64,000 bases of DNA, taken from Tieghemiomyces parasiticus. Lineage: Eukaryota; Kickxellomycota; Dimargaritomycetes; Dimargaritales; Dimargaritaceae. The translations under genes were made by a program, and so were the position numbers. Shown here in pieces: positions 1-12,036 of the stretch. The stretch lies in contig JANBPT010000027.1 in the NCBI GenBank assembly GCA_027575765.1, forward strand, positions 1 to 64,000, in the 5' to 3' direction. How positions within the stretch are numbered: the first letter of the stretch is position 1; each line of letters starts with the position of its first letter. The notes beneath the pieces were generated by a model. That model did no database searches, was not told where the DNA came from, and saw only the letters and a list, made by a program, of their open reading frames with translations.

Positions 1-3000
1 GTCATAGCGGCCGACCAACATAAATTATCAGCTTCTCACCATCTGTTTACGCGCCCGTGGAAATATCAATGTCAAGTAAAGGCGAAGGAGGCGATGACCG
101 TTCAATATTTGGCTCATATGACCGGCCAGGTCTCCAAGTTGAACAGGGGGGGAGGGGTCCGTCGGGGTCTTCACAATCGAGCACCTACCATAGCTATGTA
201 TGTACCATTCTACATCGCACAAGACTGCCTAGTCCCAGATGCGAGCGCCGCGAATTCCCAATCGACTAGGTCTTGTCAGCGTGTAGGAGAAGATAGGCGG
301 GCACTGCATCACAAACAGTAGAATCACGAAGGGCACAAGGAGGCCTGTAGAGGAAAGCCCCGGAAAAATAGTGGGATCGACTGCACAGTGCCGGGTCCAT
401 TCAGGTTCCTCGCGCCGAACGCACTTGGCTGTTCAGCGCAGTCGTTGCCACCGTCGCTCGGTCGGGCAATCAGTCTGGTGGCTAGGCCGAGATGGTCTCG
501 ACCTTGTTGCCACTGTGTGGGCTGACCATCTCCGCCCGACCATTCATCGCACTTCCCCTTTTTTTTCATTGTCAGCGCCACCGGGCTACCTTCCTGCATA
601 CTCATCGGACGCAAGCATGAATGCCTCAATTTGACACTTCTATCTGTCCATTTAGGACGCCCTAATGTGTATGGTTGTGGGACGGCGTGGGTGCGTACCA
701 AGCTGCTGTCAAGCTACGCTTACGCAAGTGTTATAGAGAGAGAGAGAGAGAGTGTGTGTGTGTGTGTGTGAGAGGTGGGAGAGGAAAGAGTGAAAAAGGG
801 AAAAGCTTAGGTCGGCAAACCGACTGCATGGCCAAGGAAACGAAACCAGATAAGGGTGAGGGGGTGGCGTACTCGCCGGAGATTATACTCCGCGTGCATC
901 CCCTGGGTGGGCTACAGCTATCCCCCAATCAGACAACGACCATTGGTATTTAAGGGCTACGATCGTGTCATGGGCCGTTTCCCCTTGGAGACTGGATTAC
1001 AAGCCACCCGGATGAATCTAGTGTCCTGTAGGTATCAGGACGCCCAAGGTAGCTGGCTAGGGAGGGGAGGCCTTTCCTTGTAGGTGTAGTATACTCTACG
1101 GTCGAGGTCCTAGCGGAGGCGGCGAACGTGAACGTACCCAGCACCACTATTCGATACCGGGAATCGCATGTACCTGGCGGTCGTGCCGTTTCCGATCTCG
1201 GCCGGAGTGTACGGGAAAGTTCATCGGGTGTGAACAGTAGTGATGCACCGTAGAGTCGGTTACGGTGAAACCTTTCGATCAGGAGACAATGGTACCATTC
1301 AGCGCGATAGAGGCTACCCGGCACCAGTCTCATATCAAAATCTCCGTACCCGGCTCGGAGGTTTAAAAAACAGCCACCGCCAACTCCCCACACTTTCCCA
1401 ATCTTCCGAAGGATCCGTTAACATTTTCCTTCGTAGCTTCTCTGAATTGACAACCCCTTATCTAGTCCTGCGATCTACTGGGCGACGATTTATTCACGAT
1501 AGACAACCCACGAGAAGTAGTAGGGGTACTTCTGCAATCATAGGACCTGCTGCTTGGGATTCCAGGGTTCATAATTCATTGTGAGGGAGGCTGGCATGTG
1601 CCAAACCTAGGCGGGAACGGCAGAAACATTGGCCAAGGCCGTCAACTGGTCGCTCAATCGTGAGCCAGAAGCAGGATAAGCTATGGGGAAACGGAGGAAG
1701 CAGGAAGGTGAGGGGCATGGCTGTAAATTGCTCACCATGTCAAGTCGGTGCTTAAGGAGGTGATAGACACCCACACCTACTTTGCCTCCCTTACTCGCCC
1801 TGGTCGTTTGGCGGAAGCGGCGGGTGATTCTAGACGAGCATCGAAATAGGGGTATAATCAAAAGCACAGGGCCAAACAAACTCTACATCCCCGCCTCTTC
1901 TCAATGCGCTTGATCACCAGGTCGACACCGGTGATGCATAATCGCTGCCGAAAGTGAAGACAGGGAAGGTAAAGCGGAGTTTCCGATCTGACGGATGTTA
2001 CCCCACCAACGAGCGCCCTGCCATTAAGGGTAGGTCGGAGAACGGGGCGGTTCCATGCGGCCTACAAGTTGGCCATCCCGTCCGCTAGTTTTTATTTCGG
2101 GTGCATCGAACGTTAGCCTAGCCTCATTATCCCACTTTGTGGTGCTAAATAAACTCCCTCCCTATCCCACGGTTCACGGCGGAGCGGCTAGGGTGGGCAA
2201 TCCAATTGGGCCCAGGACCGGATCGGCGCGCACGTGGTCTCCCTTAGGCAACTACCGCGGTGGCGGCGGCGAGGACAGTGGAGTTGGAATGTTAGGAGGT
2301 TGGAATAAAAATATACGTACCTCTGGCCGAATCATCCTTCAGTGAAGGCTTGGGGCGGGTTTAAGTTTACCAAGCCTCGATCTAAACAAGCTGATGCAAT
2401 CGATGGGTGGGAGTACAGGCGGGGGGGGGAGAGGGACCTCGTACGGCAAAAATGATCGCGTAGTCAAGTTCTGTCAAGGTTGAAGTTGGGGTGGCGGTAG
2501 CGAGGGGGGGGGAGTTGCAAGCTGCTCATCCACTCGATACTCATGACTAAAACTTGGACCTATTGTTGTGGCAGTTGGTGAGTTTGAAGGAGTCATGGCG
2601 ACATGAGTAGCTGCCGTTGGTTGGGCTCCAGATGATGGTGGAATGAGACAAGCCGGAAGAAAACCGTTCGACCAGCCCAAAATAGCCTGGGGTATATCGT
2701 CCAGCACTGCCAATGGCTTACCCAATCCCGCCACTCGCCACGTAACGTCGGGGTTGACTATGCAACACTCGATATGAAACAAATCGCATGTAAACCTGGA
2801 CGGGGTTGACCGACAACGAAGGCTTTTACCAGGCATCCTGGCTGCGGCTCTCATGAGTCATGCCGAAAAGAGGAAGATGGGAGGAGAGGGTGGTGGTGGA
2901 GGTAAGCGGCTGGTCATCAGAATACTTGGGTGGGTAGCCCAAACCGCCCGGGGACGTGGCGCAGGGTGACTATTGGTGGCTCGCCCAGTTATCTACTTAT

Positions 3001-6000
3001 CCAAACTTCAATCTTCTCCCCCCTCCTGACTGCGCCCGTAATGTCAATAGATAGGGTGGTATAAGTGGTACCTGGGGACCCCAGGAGATTATCATCACCA
3101 CTACCACTGCCCATCGTAACCGAACCGGTGGCGGGAGACAACAGCCTTGCCCCTTCCCTTCATCTTATTTGTTTGTCGATTCTTCTTCACTGGCCTAGGG
3201 TTCAGGTCACAGGACCCTGCTGAGTATGACCTCGGATGCGCGCACGCTTGAGGAGGCATCTATAATTATACCTCATCACCAGCTTTGGCCCGAGAATCTA
3301 GCCTAAGCTGTGGAGGTGGGTCATGGCCATATAACCCTTTCCGTGACAGCCGCACTAACACCGGGGACGTTTATTGTCTACCTTCGGTATTGCATCGCCA
3401 TGTCCAGTCATCTACCACACTTGCCTTGCATCCAACTGTCATTAAATGTATCAGTCGGGTATGCCGCTCCTGCGTGCCATTCACGCCGCCGCAGAGGGTT
3501 CTACCTTTTTAGTGTGAACCATATAAGGGGGGAGGCATGTGGCCGATACCGACCACGTCTCCACGTAGATCACGCCAGTCCCTTGTCGAGTGCTAGTTTA
3601 TCCTATAGTAGGTTGATAAATCAAGTTAGTGCCGGCGCCGCAGGAGAAAAACAACAAAACAGAAACAATACTGAAAGGCCTGATCAATGAACAGGTATTA
3701 TAGGCGCCCTAAGGTTGACTGGTAGGTCATAGTCAAGCCAATCCCTGGCGTAGAGTTGTAGTGTGATGGGATGTACGACCCGAGTGAGGTGGGGAAGTGC
3801 AAAGAAAGGATACCGGCCAAAGAGGCTGCCGGCGAGTAGGTCAAAGTATAAAACAAAATTTGCATCATTGAGTGGGTTTAAAACTTGGCCCAGTTAGTCC
3901 GTCTTACATACAGGAGGTACGTGCTAGCGGGACGTCGTATAGTGTAGTTGGGACGCTCAACCCAGGACACCTTGGATTGGGGAACGTCGTCGAGTTCGGC
4001 GCCAACCATGAATCAAACGGAGGGTAGTCTCCATCACCTGGATCCGAACTGCGGTCCTTCCTTGGATCAAAGACCCACCGGCAGTCTTGGTGGGTGAAGG
4101 CAGCCAGGCGTGCGCCCCCCCCCTTCCCCAGTTATAGTAGCATGCGGCATCCGATGCAGGGTCATGTGAATTGCCGGATAAGCGGATGGACGATTTCCTA
4201 CAGGTTTCGCAGTATGGAGGTTTGGAGATTAGCTAGGCAGCGGGTTATACCTAATCGGACTAAGCGACAGTGGGCCTAAAATGAAGTGGTAAACTGCGCA
4301 GGCAACCCCCTCCCCCTCTTCCTCCCTACACGCAGAAATTATCATCGCACCATGACCGACGGCGTATGGTCACGATCGATATTTCGACTTTGTATCGTGA
4401 GCCCAAGGGAGGGAAGGAATCGATGATCCTGCTGGGAGGCAAAGAAGATGACTACACACCTCGCTTCCCCCTCCCCCCCCCCGCAGACTTATGGGGTCCA
4501 TCACACTCCCACGCCCCCATGAATACATACTTTGTGCGAGGGATTTCTTGCAATTCCAATCAGCACTGCGGCTCAGGTCGACCCAACAACGAGTCGGTCG
4601 CCTCAAATCGATTCCTTTCATTCGCCGCTGCCCCCCCCCTCGCAGGCCTGCGCTAACATTCGTATGGCTGGTTTGCCAATTTAACAAAGTCTGTCGTGGT
4701 AGCTGGTTAATCATCACCTATCAGGGGAGGGTGGTGTGCGTAAGCAGCCATCGCCCAAGAAGGGTATATTTCTAGGAATATTTTGCTCGCGATTGACACT
4801 AAGGCAGAGTGGGTGGGTATTGTGTGGTATAATTCCTATAAATGAGTTCCTAAAGAGAGTGAGAGTGAGAGATCCGGTATGGGCCATAAAACGGCCTTAT
4901 GGGAGGAAGAACGTGACGGTAATGATGTCACAAGACATGATAAAGGGTGGCGTAACCCATTTTTCATTCGAGATTGTATGACATTTCTGCGCGCGTAGCT
5001 GTGAAGGCCAGCTGATCGGCTCTGATCCAGGGTGAGATTTTATCCTGTGATTCTTACCATGCTAATCATGGGGGGGGCGGCGGATGTCTCGTAGCTTAAC
5101 GATATCTGTGGCGAGGGGTTCGTAGGAATAAGGGATACGGACAGCTGGCCGCCTACCAAATGGCCCACGTGCCCATGAGTGCGAATTGACCCAGTGGCCC
5201 GGGCCTCGAACATTCCGGCCGACTCGGGGACCGCCGGAAGTTACCTGCCTGACGCTAGGTGGGCACTAGTTGGCCCAAGGATGGTACTCGGAGTAAAAGG
5301 AAATCGTGTATATTTATCAGGATGCATCAGTCCCGAGTGAAATTAAGAAGTGCTTCTCGCCGTGCTGATCAATATCCCATTCACTCAAAGAGAAAAATAA
5401 GGAATTTCGGGGGTACCCGATGTTGTCGAGATGGAATCGTCAGGGTGGTCTGATTGAGTTTTGTGTCCTCCCCCCTTCCCGATGGTATGCATGTCCACTG
5501 CTGCCACCATAGCAACCCTGTCTTAACTTGGTCAGGATTGAATCGACCGCGGTGGCTTTTAGGGTGGAGCGGGTGACAGTACGGTAGAACTAAAGTAATG
5601 AAGTGGCGGCCAGCTGGTCAACAGGCTACGGCCTCGTCTACAGGTTGATAGGGATATCTGTTGATATTCTACCCGATCGGTTTATCAGACTGGGTAGAGA
5701 ATTAATAGGAAAGGGCCAATGCTCTCCCCAGTAATATTGAAATATCCCGAAATGGTAGTCAACTGGTGACCCCCTCCCTTCCCCACGCCTGCTGACCATG
5801 GTCCCGTGTGACAAATATAGACCTCTGTAGTCCTGCTAGTTGGATACCTTCGCGTATGCCACGGATCATCATAGTCACCCCTAGCGTAACTGCGCCATAC
5901 CGCCAAAGCGGCAATTGGTAACAACAATAATAACAATAATGGAGGTCCGGACTAGTAAACATGCCATGTCTAAAAATTATATTTGGCAAATTTAAGTCGC

Positions 6001-7174
6001 CACAGGTTAGTTCAGTATGTGAGAGAGCCCCGTGAGTGCTGCAGCTGACCACAGCGGGGAAATGGGCGGTTGCCCTATAGCACGATGAATGTCCTGTCCG
6101 AATTCCATCGACAACATAAACCTTCAATTCCCCCCCCACTGCACACATACACACTTTACCTCTTTCGCACATGAGCCCGTGTTATATGGTAAACAATATA
6201 CGGCACATTTCATACATTCCAGTCTGGCCGGTACGAGCACGTGGATAGCCGAAAAAGGTCACATTGACTGGCGGGTAGAAAAAAATGCAAGGAGCCAGCA
6301 CGAGACGCCCTCGAGAGGGGAGAAGTTTACGATATGTTGCCACACAACGCCCCCAAATGGAATCATGTAAACCTGATCGGGAATATTGGATGACACACGA
6401 AACCGGTGGTCTGGTGCCAAGGAAATAATAACCAACAGACCCCCCTCCCCTCCGACCCTAGTAGGAGGAGCGTTGGTTTACGGTGCTGGTTACACTCTCT
6501 CACGGCGCAGCCAACCTACCAGCCGTCTAAGCTTGGAAGAGGGGAGGGGGGAGGGGGAACGTGCTGCTTAAACAGATTGATATCAAGCGCTGACTGGATA
6601 AATATAGTCCTGTAGAGTTCAACTCGGCAGCCTTCCCGAATTCCCGGCTCACATGGTACAGCATGGAGCTAGGAAGAGATTGTTATTATTATTACATATA
6701 ATGCTGGAGCGGAGGGTAGGTGTAGGGAATCGACACAGCTTTGGGTGCACGTGTATGATCACAATGGCATACGAGGGAGGTGGTGGATTAAAAAGAACGA
6801 AATGTAGGTGTCACTCTACGGGGGGGGGCGAGTACTCAACCAGAACCACTGCCTATGGCACGATATCGGAGGCGTGGTGGTTCTACTTACACTACTCATA
6901 ACTGGTAAATTCACTGCCTCTCTACCGACTAAACCCGACTTATCATTGAGGACCGTCTATATACCATTTACTTCCACTCACCACCAGCATAGGGATACCG
7001 AACCAAATAACCGCACCCAATCGATTGTCAGAAAACTTGTCGTATATTATATGAGAAGGAGGAAGGGGGAGGATGTTGTAAACAAGAGTAAGTTTGCGAG
7101 CAGAACTACGGGCCTGCAGGGAATACAATTCGGAGGTTATCAATAGGATAGCGGGCAACAGCGAGGTTGAGAAG
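1..7174. other. gene-poor stretch, no recognised gene
   Basis: About 7.2 kb in which I find no protein family, RNA gene or spliced gene model. Open frames here are short (up to about 140 codons), overlap on both strands and have no family motifs. Many begin at codons other than ATG. The tract has frequent runs of 7 to 10 G or C and mixed base composition, unlike the GC3-rich coding genes nearby. A lineage-specific gene with several small exons cannot be excluded. Confidence 0.6.
735..770. repeat. compound (AG)n(TG)n microsatellite
   Basis: About nine AG units run directly into about nine TG units, with an imperfect AG tail after them. It is a simple sequence repeat in non-coding DNA. The purine run next to the alternating purine-pyrimidine run is the usual compound microsatellite pattern. 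Confidence 0.9.
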
Positions 7175-9448
7175 TTACTCGGCCTTCGGCTGGTCGTTTT
7201 GTTTGTCCTTCTTGGCCGCATTGCCCCGGCTGCGTTTCTGTTGTGGCGAGGACAGACGAGGGAGGGGGTAAGGAGGAAGAGGATTAGATATCAATGCAGG
7301 AGGTTACTATTGTACCCGACAGACACAATGAACTGTAGATGATAAGAGATAGGTGTCTAGGATACGGGTTGTCGACTATTCTAATGTCCTCCCCCTTCTG
7401 CCTCCACCTCTCTCTCTCTGCCCTCCACATCCATGCGTCCTTTGTGGCTTCTCCGTTGGGCGACGGTCAGGCAAGGGTGGAGAGGGGCCCGGGCGGGGAT
7501 GAGAGGTTGGCGGTCGGGAAAGTGGACTTACTGGTTTACGCAAGGAGAAGCTTTTGAGCGGGTCGTTCCGTTCCCGGTTGGCGGGCCGCTTGTTGGACTG
7601 GGGGCCGGCAGGGTGGGTAGGTTGGCGGTGCTTGCCAGTCACCTTTGTGGCGGCAGTGCCTTGGCTACCGTTGGACGCCTTCGGTAGACCATTAGCGGCG
7701 GACTCGGCCAGCTTGGCCTGTCTACGCTGGTACTGCTCGGCAAAGGCGCCGCCCATATCCTCGGCCACCTGTCGGGACACGCTATCCGGCGTCAGGTACG
7801 CCGGGACGTGTTTCAGGTGGGCCTGGTGGCGGTTAGGTTGGAGGAGCTCATCGTGCCGCGTCAAAAAGTGTGAGTCGCCCGGCCGCGCCGCAAAGTGGGA
7901 CTTGAGGCGCTCCGAATTCAAAATCTCGCGCTTGACCTCCTTAATACGCGCCAGCCGGACGGCATTTCCTGTCACTGAATCAATCGCGCTCGTCACGCGG
8001 TACCGATAGCCTTGCACTTGCTTCATGTCAATCCGAAACGGCAGGATCTCCTGACCGCCCTGGGCCGCCTGTTTTTGTTCCGCTACCACCCGCGCGTAGA
8101 CGGTCTCGTCGTGGGCGCTGGTCTTGCGCGATTCCTTGGTTTGCAGGTCCTCCGGGACCACGAACGACAGGCCCATGCCCTCGGCACCGCCCCGCGCCGT
8201 CCGGCCGATCCGGTGCATGTAGGATTTGGCTGACCGCGGAAAGTCGAAATTGATCACAGCGCTGACCCCTTGGAAGTCGATCCCACGGGCCACGCCGTAC
8301 TCTTGGTCACTGACCAGGCGCTTGTCCGGGACCTTGGCCTTGCGGTGGACGGCGTCGACCTGGGATGGCTCGGTAAATTGGACAGTAGGCTTGGCAGAAG
8401 GCTCGGACCCCTCTGCCTCCTCCCTCTCCTCTTCCTCCTTATTCTCACTCTGGTCGTCGTCCGCATCCTGACCGGCCGTCAGATGGTTCTCGTCAGTGGC
8501 GATAATGTACTTGTAGGTACCGCGATTGAACTCTTCGAGGATGTGGAATCGCGAATTGAACGGCAGCTCCGAGTTAAGCACGCAGGATCGGATGGAAAAG
8601 CGTTCCAGGAACAGTCGGACCCGGTAGCACCGTTCAATGTCGTTCACAAAGATGACGCACTTTCCCGGCAGGAGTTGGAGCTTCATAATCACATAGAGCA
8701 GGAGAAATTTGTCCTCCTCGGAGGCCTTGATGCTGTATTGGGTGAGGGTGCGTTTGCGGAGGGCGGCGTCGTCGATTTTGAGCACCACCGGGTTGCGGAG
8801 GAGCACCTGTTGGAGATCCTCAATTTCCTGGGTCAGGGTGGCCGAGAACAGCAGGGTCTGGCAGATCCGGGGCAGGTAGCGGGCGAGTTGGGACAGCTCG
8901 TTGGCGTACCCAAAGGACAGCATAAGGTCGGCCTCGTCAATCACCAGGTATTCCAAGGTCGACTTTAGGGTCAACGCGCCACCCTCAAGGTACTGTAGGA
9001 TACGCTTGGGTGTGCTCACCATCACGTCGGACCGTTCCAGGAGCCGTGGCTGTGCGGAGCCCTCCACTGTAGAGGCGTTCAAATCAATCGCCTTGAGCAC
9101 GAGGGCGCAGGACTGGAGCAGGGCGTCCAAATGCTTCTTGACTTGGGCCGCCAGCTCCCGGGACGGTACCAGGATAAGCGCCCGGACGGCCGCGTCCTGG
9201 GCGTCGGTGGCTCGACCCTTGTTTGCCAGCAACTTGTGGACCAGTGGGAGGCAGTAGGCCGCCGTCTTTCCTGACCCGGTACAAGCCCGGACCAGGATGT
9301 CCTTACCAGCGAGCACCTGCGGAATGGCCTCAGCCTGGACCAAGGTGGGACGACTGAATTTCATGCCATGGACCGCCTGCAGGAGACGGTCGTCCAACTC
9401 GAGGTCGGCAAAGGTCTTTTTGGCGTCAAGCAAGCTAGGATCAGCCAT
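7175..9448 (-). CDS. DBP9: DEAD-box ATP-dependent RNA helicase DBP9 (DDX56 type), 2 exons
   Basis: Nucleolar RNA helicase of the Dbp9/DDX56 family, which acts in large ribosomal subunit assembly. Exon 1 is 9448-7532 and exon 2 is 7237-7175, giving 659 residues. The start is ATG at 9448, because the in-frame codon at 9460 is TTG. The motifs are in order: Q-motif phenylalanine near 13, motif I CTGSGKT near 56-62, PSRELAAQ, TPKR, DEAD at 171-174 followed by LMLSFGY (typical of Dbp9), SAT at 202-204, ARGIDF and HRIGRTARGG. An acidic insert precedes ARGIDF, as in the family. Exon 1 ends at CCA, then GTAAGT. A CTAAT branch-like site and a long pyrimidine tract lead to ACAG at 7238. Exon 2 adds a basic tail (KRSRGNAAKKDK). 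Without the intron the frame runs on into low-complexity Pro/Arg sequence, which looks like intron translation. Confidence 0.93.
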
Positions 9449-10105
9449 TGTGGTAGACAAGCGACGGAGAGAGAGAGAGGGGGGTGAGGTAAATCACAGG
9501 CTGGAATGCAAGAGAAGCAGCGCCTGGTTTCGCCAGCAAGGCAGCCTGAAGGATGAGGGCGGGCTCGAGAATAACTGTCCAAAGAGACAGAATGTTAAAA
9601 AAAAAAATGATAATTCTGCGACCACCACCAAGTGCATAGTGGGTGAATTCCCTGCTATGAGGTGACAATATTGTCTAAGAAATCATCACGTGATCAGATA
9701 CTACTATTGCTCATCCAGCCTTGCCCAATTTGGACCTGCGGCGGTACCGCCCTCTTCTCCCTGGTGCTTCTATGATAGACAGCGTTGGGAGCTCTTGTCC
9801 CCAACCGCACGGCCCATGGTGGTCTGGTAGGAACCCTTTCCTCCCTCCCCCAGTGGTGGGCGAGGAGTAGGAAGGAAGGAGTGGGCGTGAGACTGACTAC
9901 TCTCCCCCCTTCCCAGGCCCTTACCCTCCACCGTCTGGCCTGTCAGCAGGGAGGCTATCCAGGCTCGAAAGTAGCCCGATCCCCCCCCCACCCCTTAGAA
10001 TCACTAGATTCCATTCCACTCGTCAGTTCCCATCCCGTTTGGTCATATCGCTAATCCTCTCGCCTCCCCCAATTCGCCCATCCTCTTTCCAACACCCTTT
10101 TCAAC
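9449..10105. other. shared divergent promoter region of DBP9 and ATP14
   Basis: This gap of about 650 bases lies between two divergently transcribed genes. It holds an 8-A run near 9598-9607, a perfect ATCACGTGAT palindrome, and a strongly pyrimidine-rich block (about 9990-10105) just before the ATP14 start codon. No other gene is seen. Confidence 0.6.
9685..9694. promoter_or_regulatory. ATCACGTGAT palindrome, candidate bHLH (Cbf1-type) site
   Basis: A perfect 10-base palindrome with a CACGTG core. It lies about 240 bases upstream of DBP9 and 410 upstream of ATP14. In ascomycete yeasts TCACGTGA is bound by Cbf1-type bHLH factors. Binding in this organism is inference. Confidence 0.35.
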
Positions 10106-10900
10106 ATGATCGGCCGACTCATCGCCTCTTCCCGCCTCGCCGCCCAGGTGAGTGAACCCCTCCCTTTCCCTTCGCCACGTACCTGGCTTCATGGGCGAGA
10201 AACGGCCTTGACAACCAGAGGCCTCGACCTTCCATCCGCCCGGGCACCAGAGAATCTCTGCCGGGGTCTTGCTTGCTATCGCTTTATTCCACGGACCGTG
10301 AATGTGTTGTTGTAGACTATACTTCAGGATCGACCCTTAGTTGACCCTCCGGCTCCGCGTAAGCATACCTGGTCCTCCTTAGTCAGAAGACCAATCGACC
10401 TGGCTATCACTAACGCCGCATTGCTTGTATGTACAAACCCACACATTCACACACCCCTTGCCTTCAATTCGCCAGGTGCCGACCACCGCCAGCCTGGGTG
10501 CCCGCTACATGTCCCGCGTGTCTGCCCCCGCCATGAAGGATCTCGCCCAGGATGTCTACCTGAAGAACCTTCGCAACTTCAAGCCTTCTCCGCAGGTTAG
10601 TATTCATAGCGTTTGGCTATAGCAACTCGTAGGGTGTGATGAGAGTACGGGTCACAAGCAACAACGGAGATGAGACAACCCCATGGCTCGAAGACTCACC
10701 ACGCATAAACCCGTATATCTGCACTCCTGTTTTCCCCTTCACCACGCATACTGTTCAAACGTATCTAGAAGGCCGAGGTTGATCAGATCAAGGAGTTCAC
10801 TCCCCCCAAGGCCCCGCAGTCCCCCAAGTTCGACCAGGACCTGGCCGCCGAACTGAGCGCCTACGACGCTGAAGAGACTCCCGTGGCTTCCAAGGCCTAA
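10106..10900 (+). CDS. ATP14: mitochondrial ATP synthase subunit h (ATP14), 3 exons
   Basis: Small peripheral-stalk subunit of the mitochondrial F1Fo ATP synthase. Exons are 10106-10147, 10476-10595 and 10769-10900; both introns are phase 0 (CAG/GTGAGT, CAG/GTTAGT) and the protein has 97 residues. The N terminus (MIGRLIASSRLAAQ) is basic and lacks acidic residues, as expected for a mitochondrial presequence. The family core is clear: DLAQDVYLKNLRNFKP, then KAEVDQIKEFTPPKAPQSP, then an acidic tail with DQDLAAELSAYDAEE. These match the Atp14 layout of DxxQDLYLKxLKxxKP followed by a Pro-rich KxFxxPxxPxxP stretch. Length fits the family once the presequence is removed. The first intron (328 bases) separates the presequence from the mature protein. 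Confidence 0.92.
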
Positions 10901-11655
10901 GGAAATCCCGGACCTGTCCATAAAGAGTGTGTACCCTGCCTGCCTACAAAACGGCCGGACGGCCCATCTAACGGGACGCTAGAATGACGTGAATATATAA
11001 AAACTAAATCAATGTGCACTACTTTCGTATTACCGCCAATACTTCTGTAGTAGCAGAAGCAGTGAATCTGGCACGATATGCGATGTTCGCATAAGTTAGG
11101 CCTGTAAGTCTCGGAGGTAGTGGCGTTTAGTATATTCTGCGTGGCCAATGGGTGGGAGGGAGCCCGGAGATACGGACGCGGGGGCAGTGCTAAAGGCGTT
11201 GGCGCGTGGTCCAGCGGCCGAGTGGCGTGGGCAACATTCCCTGCACCCTTTGTTCAGAGTGGGTTGATCACGTCAGTCAAGGTACTACCATGCCCCTCAG
11301 GTGTTGTCGTGGCGGCGGCGAAGGCGGGGGAGCGTCCCAGCGGCATTTGTAAACAGATAAGATACCAGGTAGATTGCGTACACCCGGACGATGTTGCTCT
11401 ACCCGGAGATTGTCAGTCAGACCAGGCCACGGTGGGCCCATTTAAAAGGCGGCCACTGGGAGGTATCCGTCAATCGATCAGTACATGCGATGCCCCTCCT
11501 CTTACATAAGATCCCAGCACGTCTGACGAATATATTTTGTTCCTGGTAGAAACCCAAATCCCCGTCGACAGCCGCCGTTCTACCAGCACTACAGAGCGTC
11601 CCCACCGGGCACACTTCGCTAATTACTTATCTCGATCGCGCGCACCAAAGACGAC
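10901..11655. other. intergenic, nothing recognised
   Basis: Between ATP14 and the next coding frame. It contains GC-rich patches and one open frame of 129 codons without any recognisable motif. No gene is called here. Confidence 0.5.
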
Positions 11656-12036
11656 ATGGACACCCCTGATCTCGTCCTCGACGCCTTCCTGTCCGAGTTC
11701 TACCGGAGACCAGACGAGGTCCAAGTCGACGCCAAGCCCTGCCTGGACGTAACGCTCACCACAGACACCCACCTGGTGTGCATCTACCGGTTGCGACACC
11801 AACCGTGCACGTTTGTCACCTACATCGACTGTACCGGTGCCAATTTGAACGCCGCGATGGTCAGGTTCCACAGCCTGGTCCGCAGGAGTAGCGAGTGCAT
11901 CGTCGTCATCGGTCGGGGTCGACGGTATGCCGAAGAGCTCCCGGCTTTCATTCACGACGAAGTGTTTCGGCCCGTACTAACCAGGTACGGCCTACCGTAT
12001 ACGCAGCTCGAGGTCAACGAGTACGTCACGATGTAA
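11656..12036 (+). CDS. small protein of unknown function, 126 aa
   Basis: I do not recognise the family. The start ATG has a favourable context (GACGACATGG) and the frame has the GC-rich third positions of the confident genes nearby, so I treat it as real. The protein has alternating hydrophobic strands and helices: HLVCIYRL, TFVTYID, then a helix AAMVRFHSLV, a strand ECIVVIG, and a helix ending before LPYTQLEV. This suggests a compact alpha/beta domain of about 100 residues. There is no signal peptide or membrane segment. A distant relation to small XPF-nuclease-like or Spo16/FAAP24-type DNA repair proteins is possible by eye only. Additional upstream exons cannot be excluded. Confidence 0.55.
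   Translation: MDTPDLVLDAFLSEFYRRPDEVQVDAKPCLDVTLTTDTHLVCIYRLRHQPCTFVTYIDCTGANLNAAMVRFHSLVRRSSECIVVIGRGRRYAEELPAFIHDEVFRPVLTRYGLPYTQLEVNEYVTM

Noticed and set aside
8270..8968. Plus-strand frame of 232 codons inside DBP9
   Set aside because: Antisense shadow of helicase coding sequence.
11200..11240. tRNA-like GGCCGAGTGGCG stretch
   Set aside because: Resembles a Leu/Ser tRNA A-box, but no cloverleaf or B-box can be placed around it.
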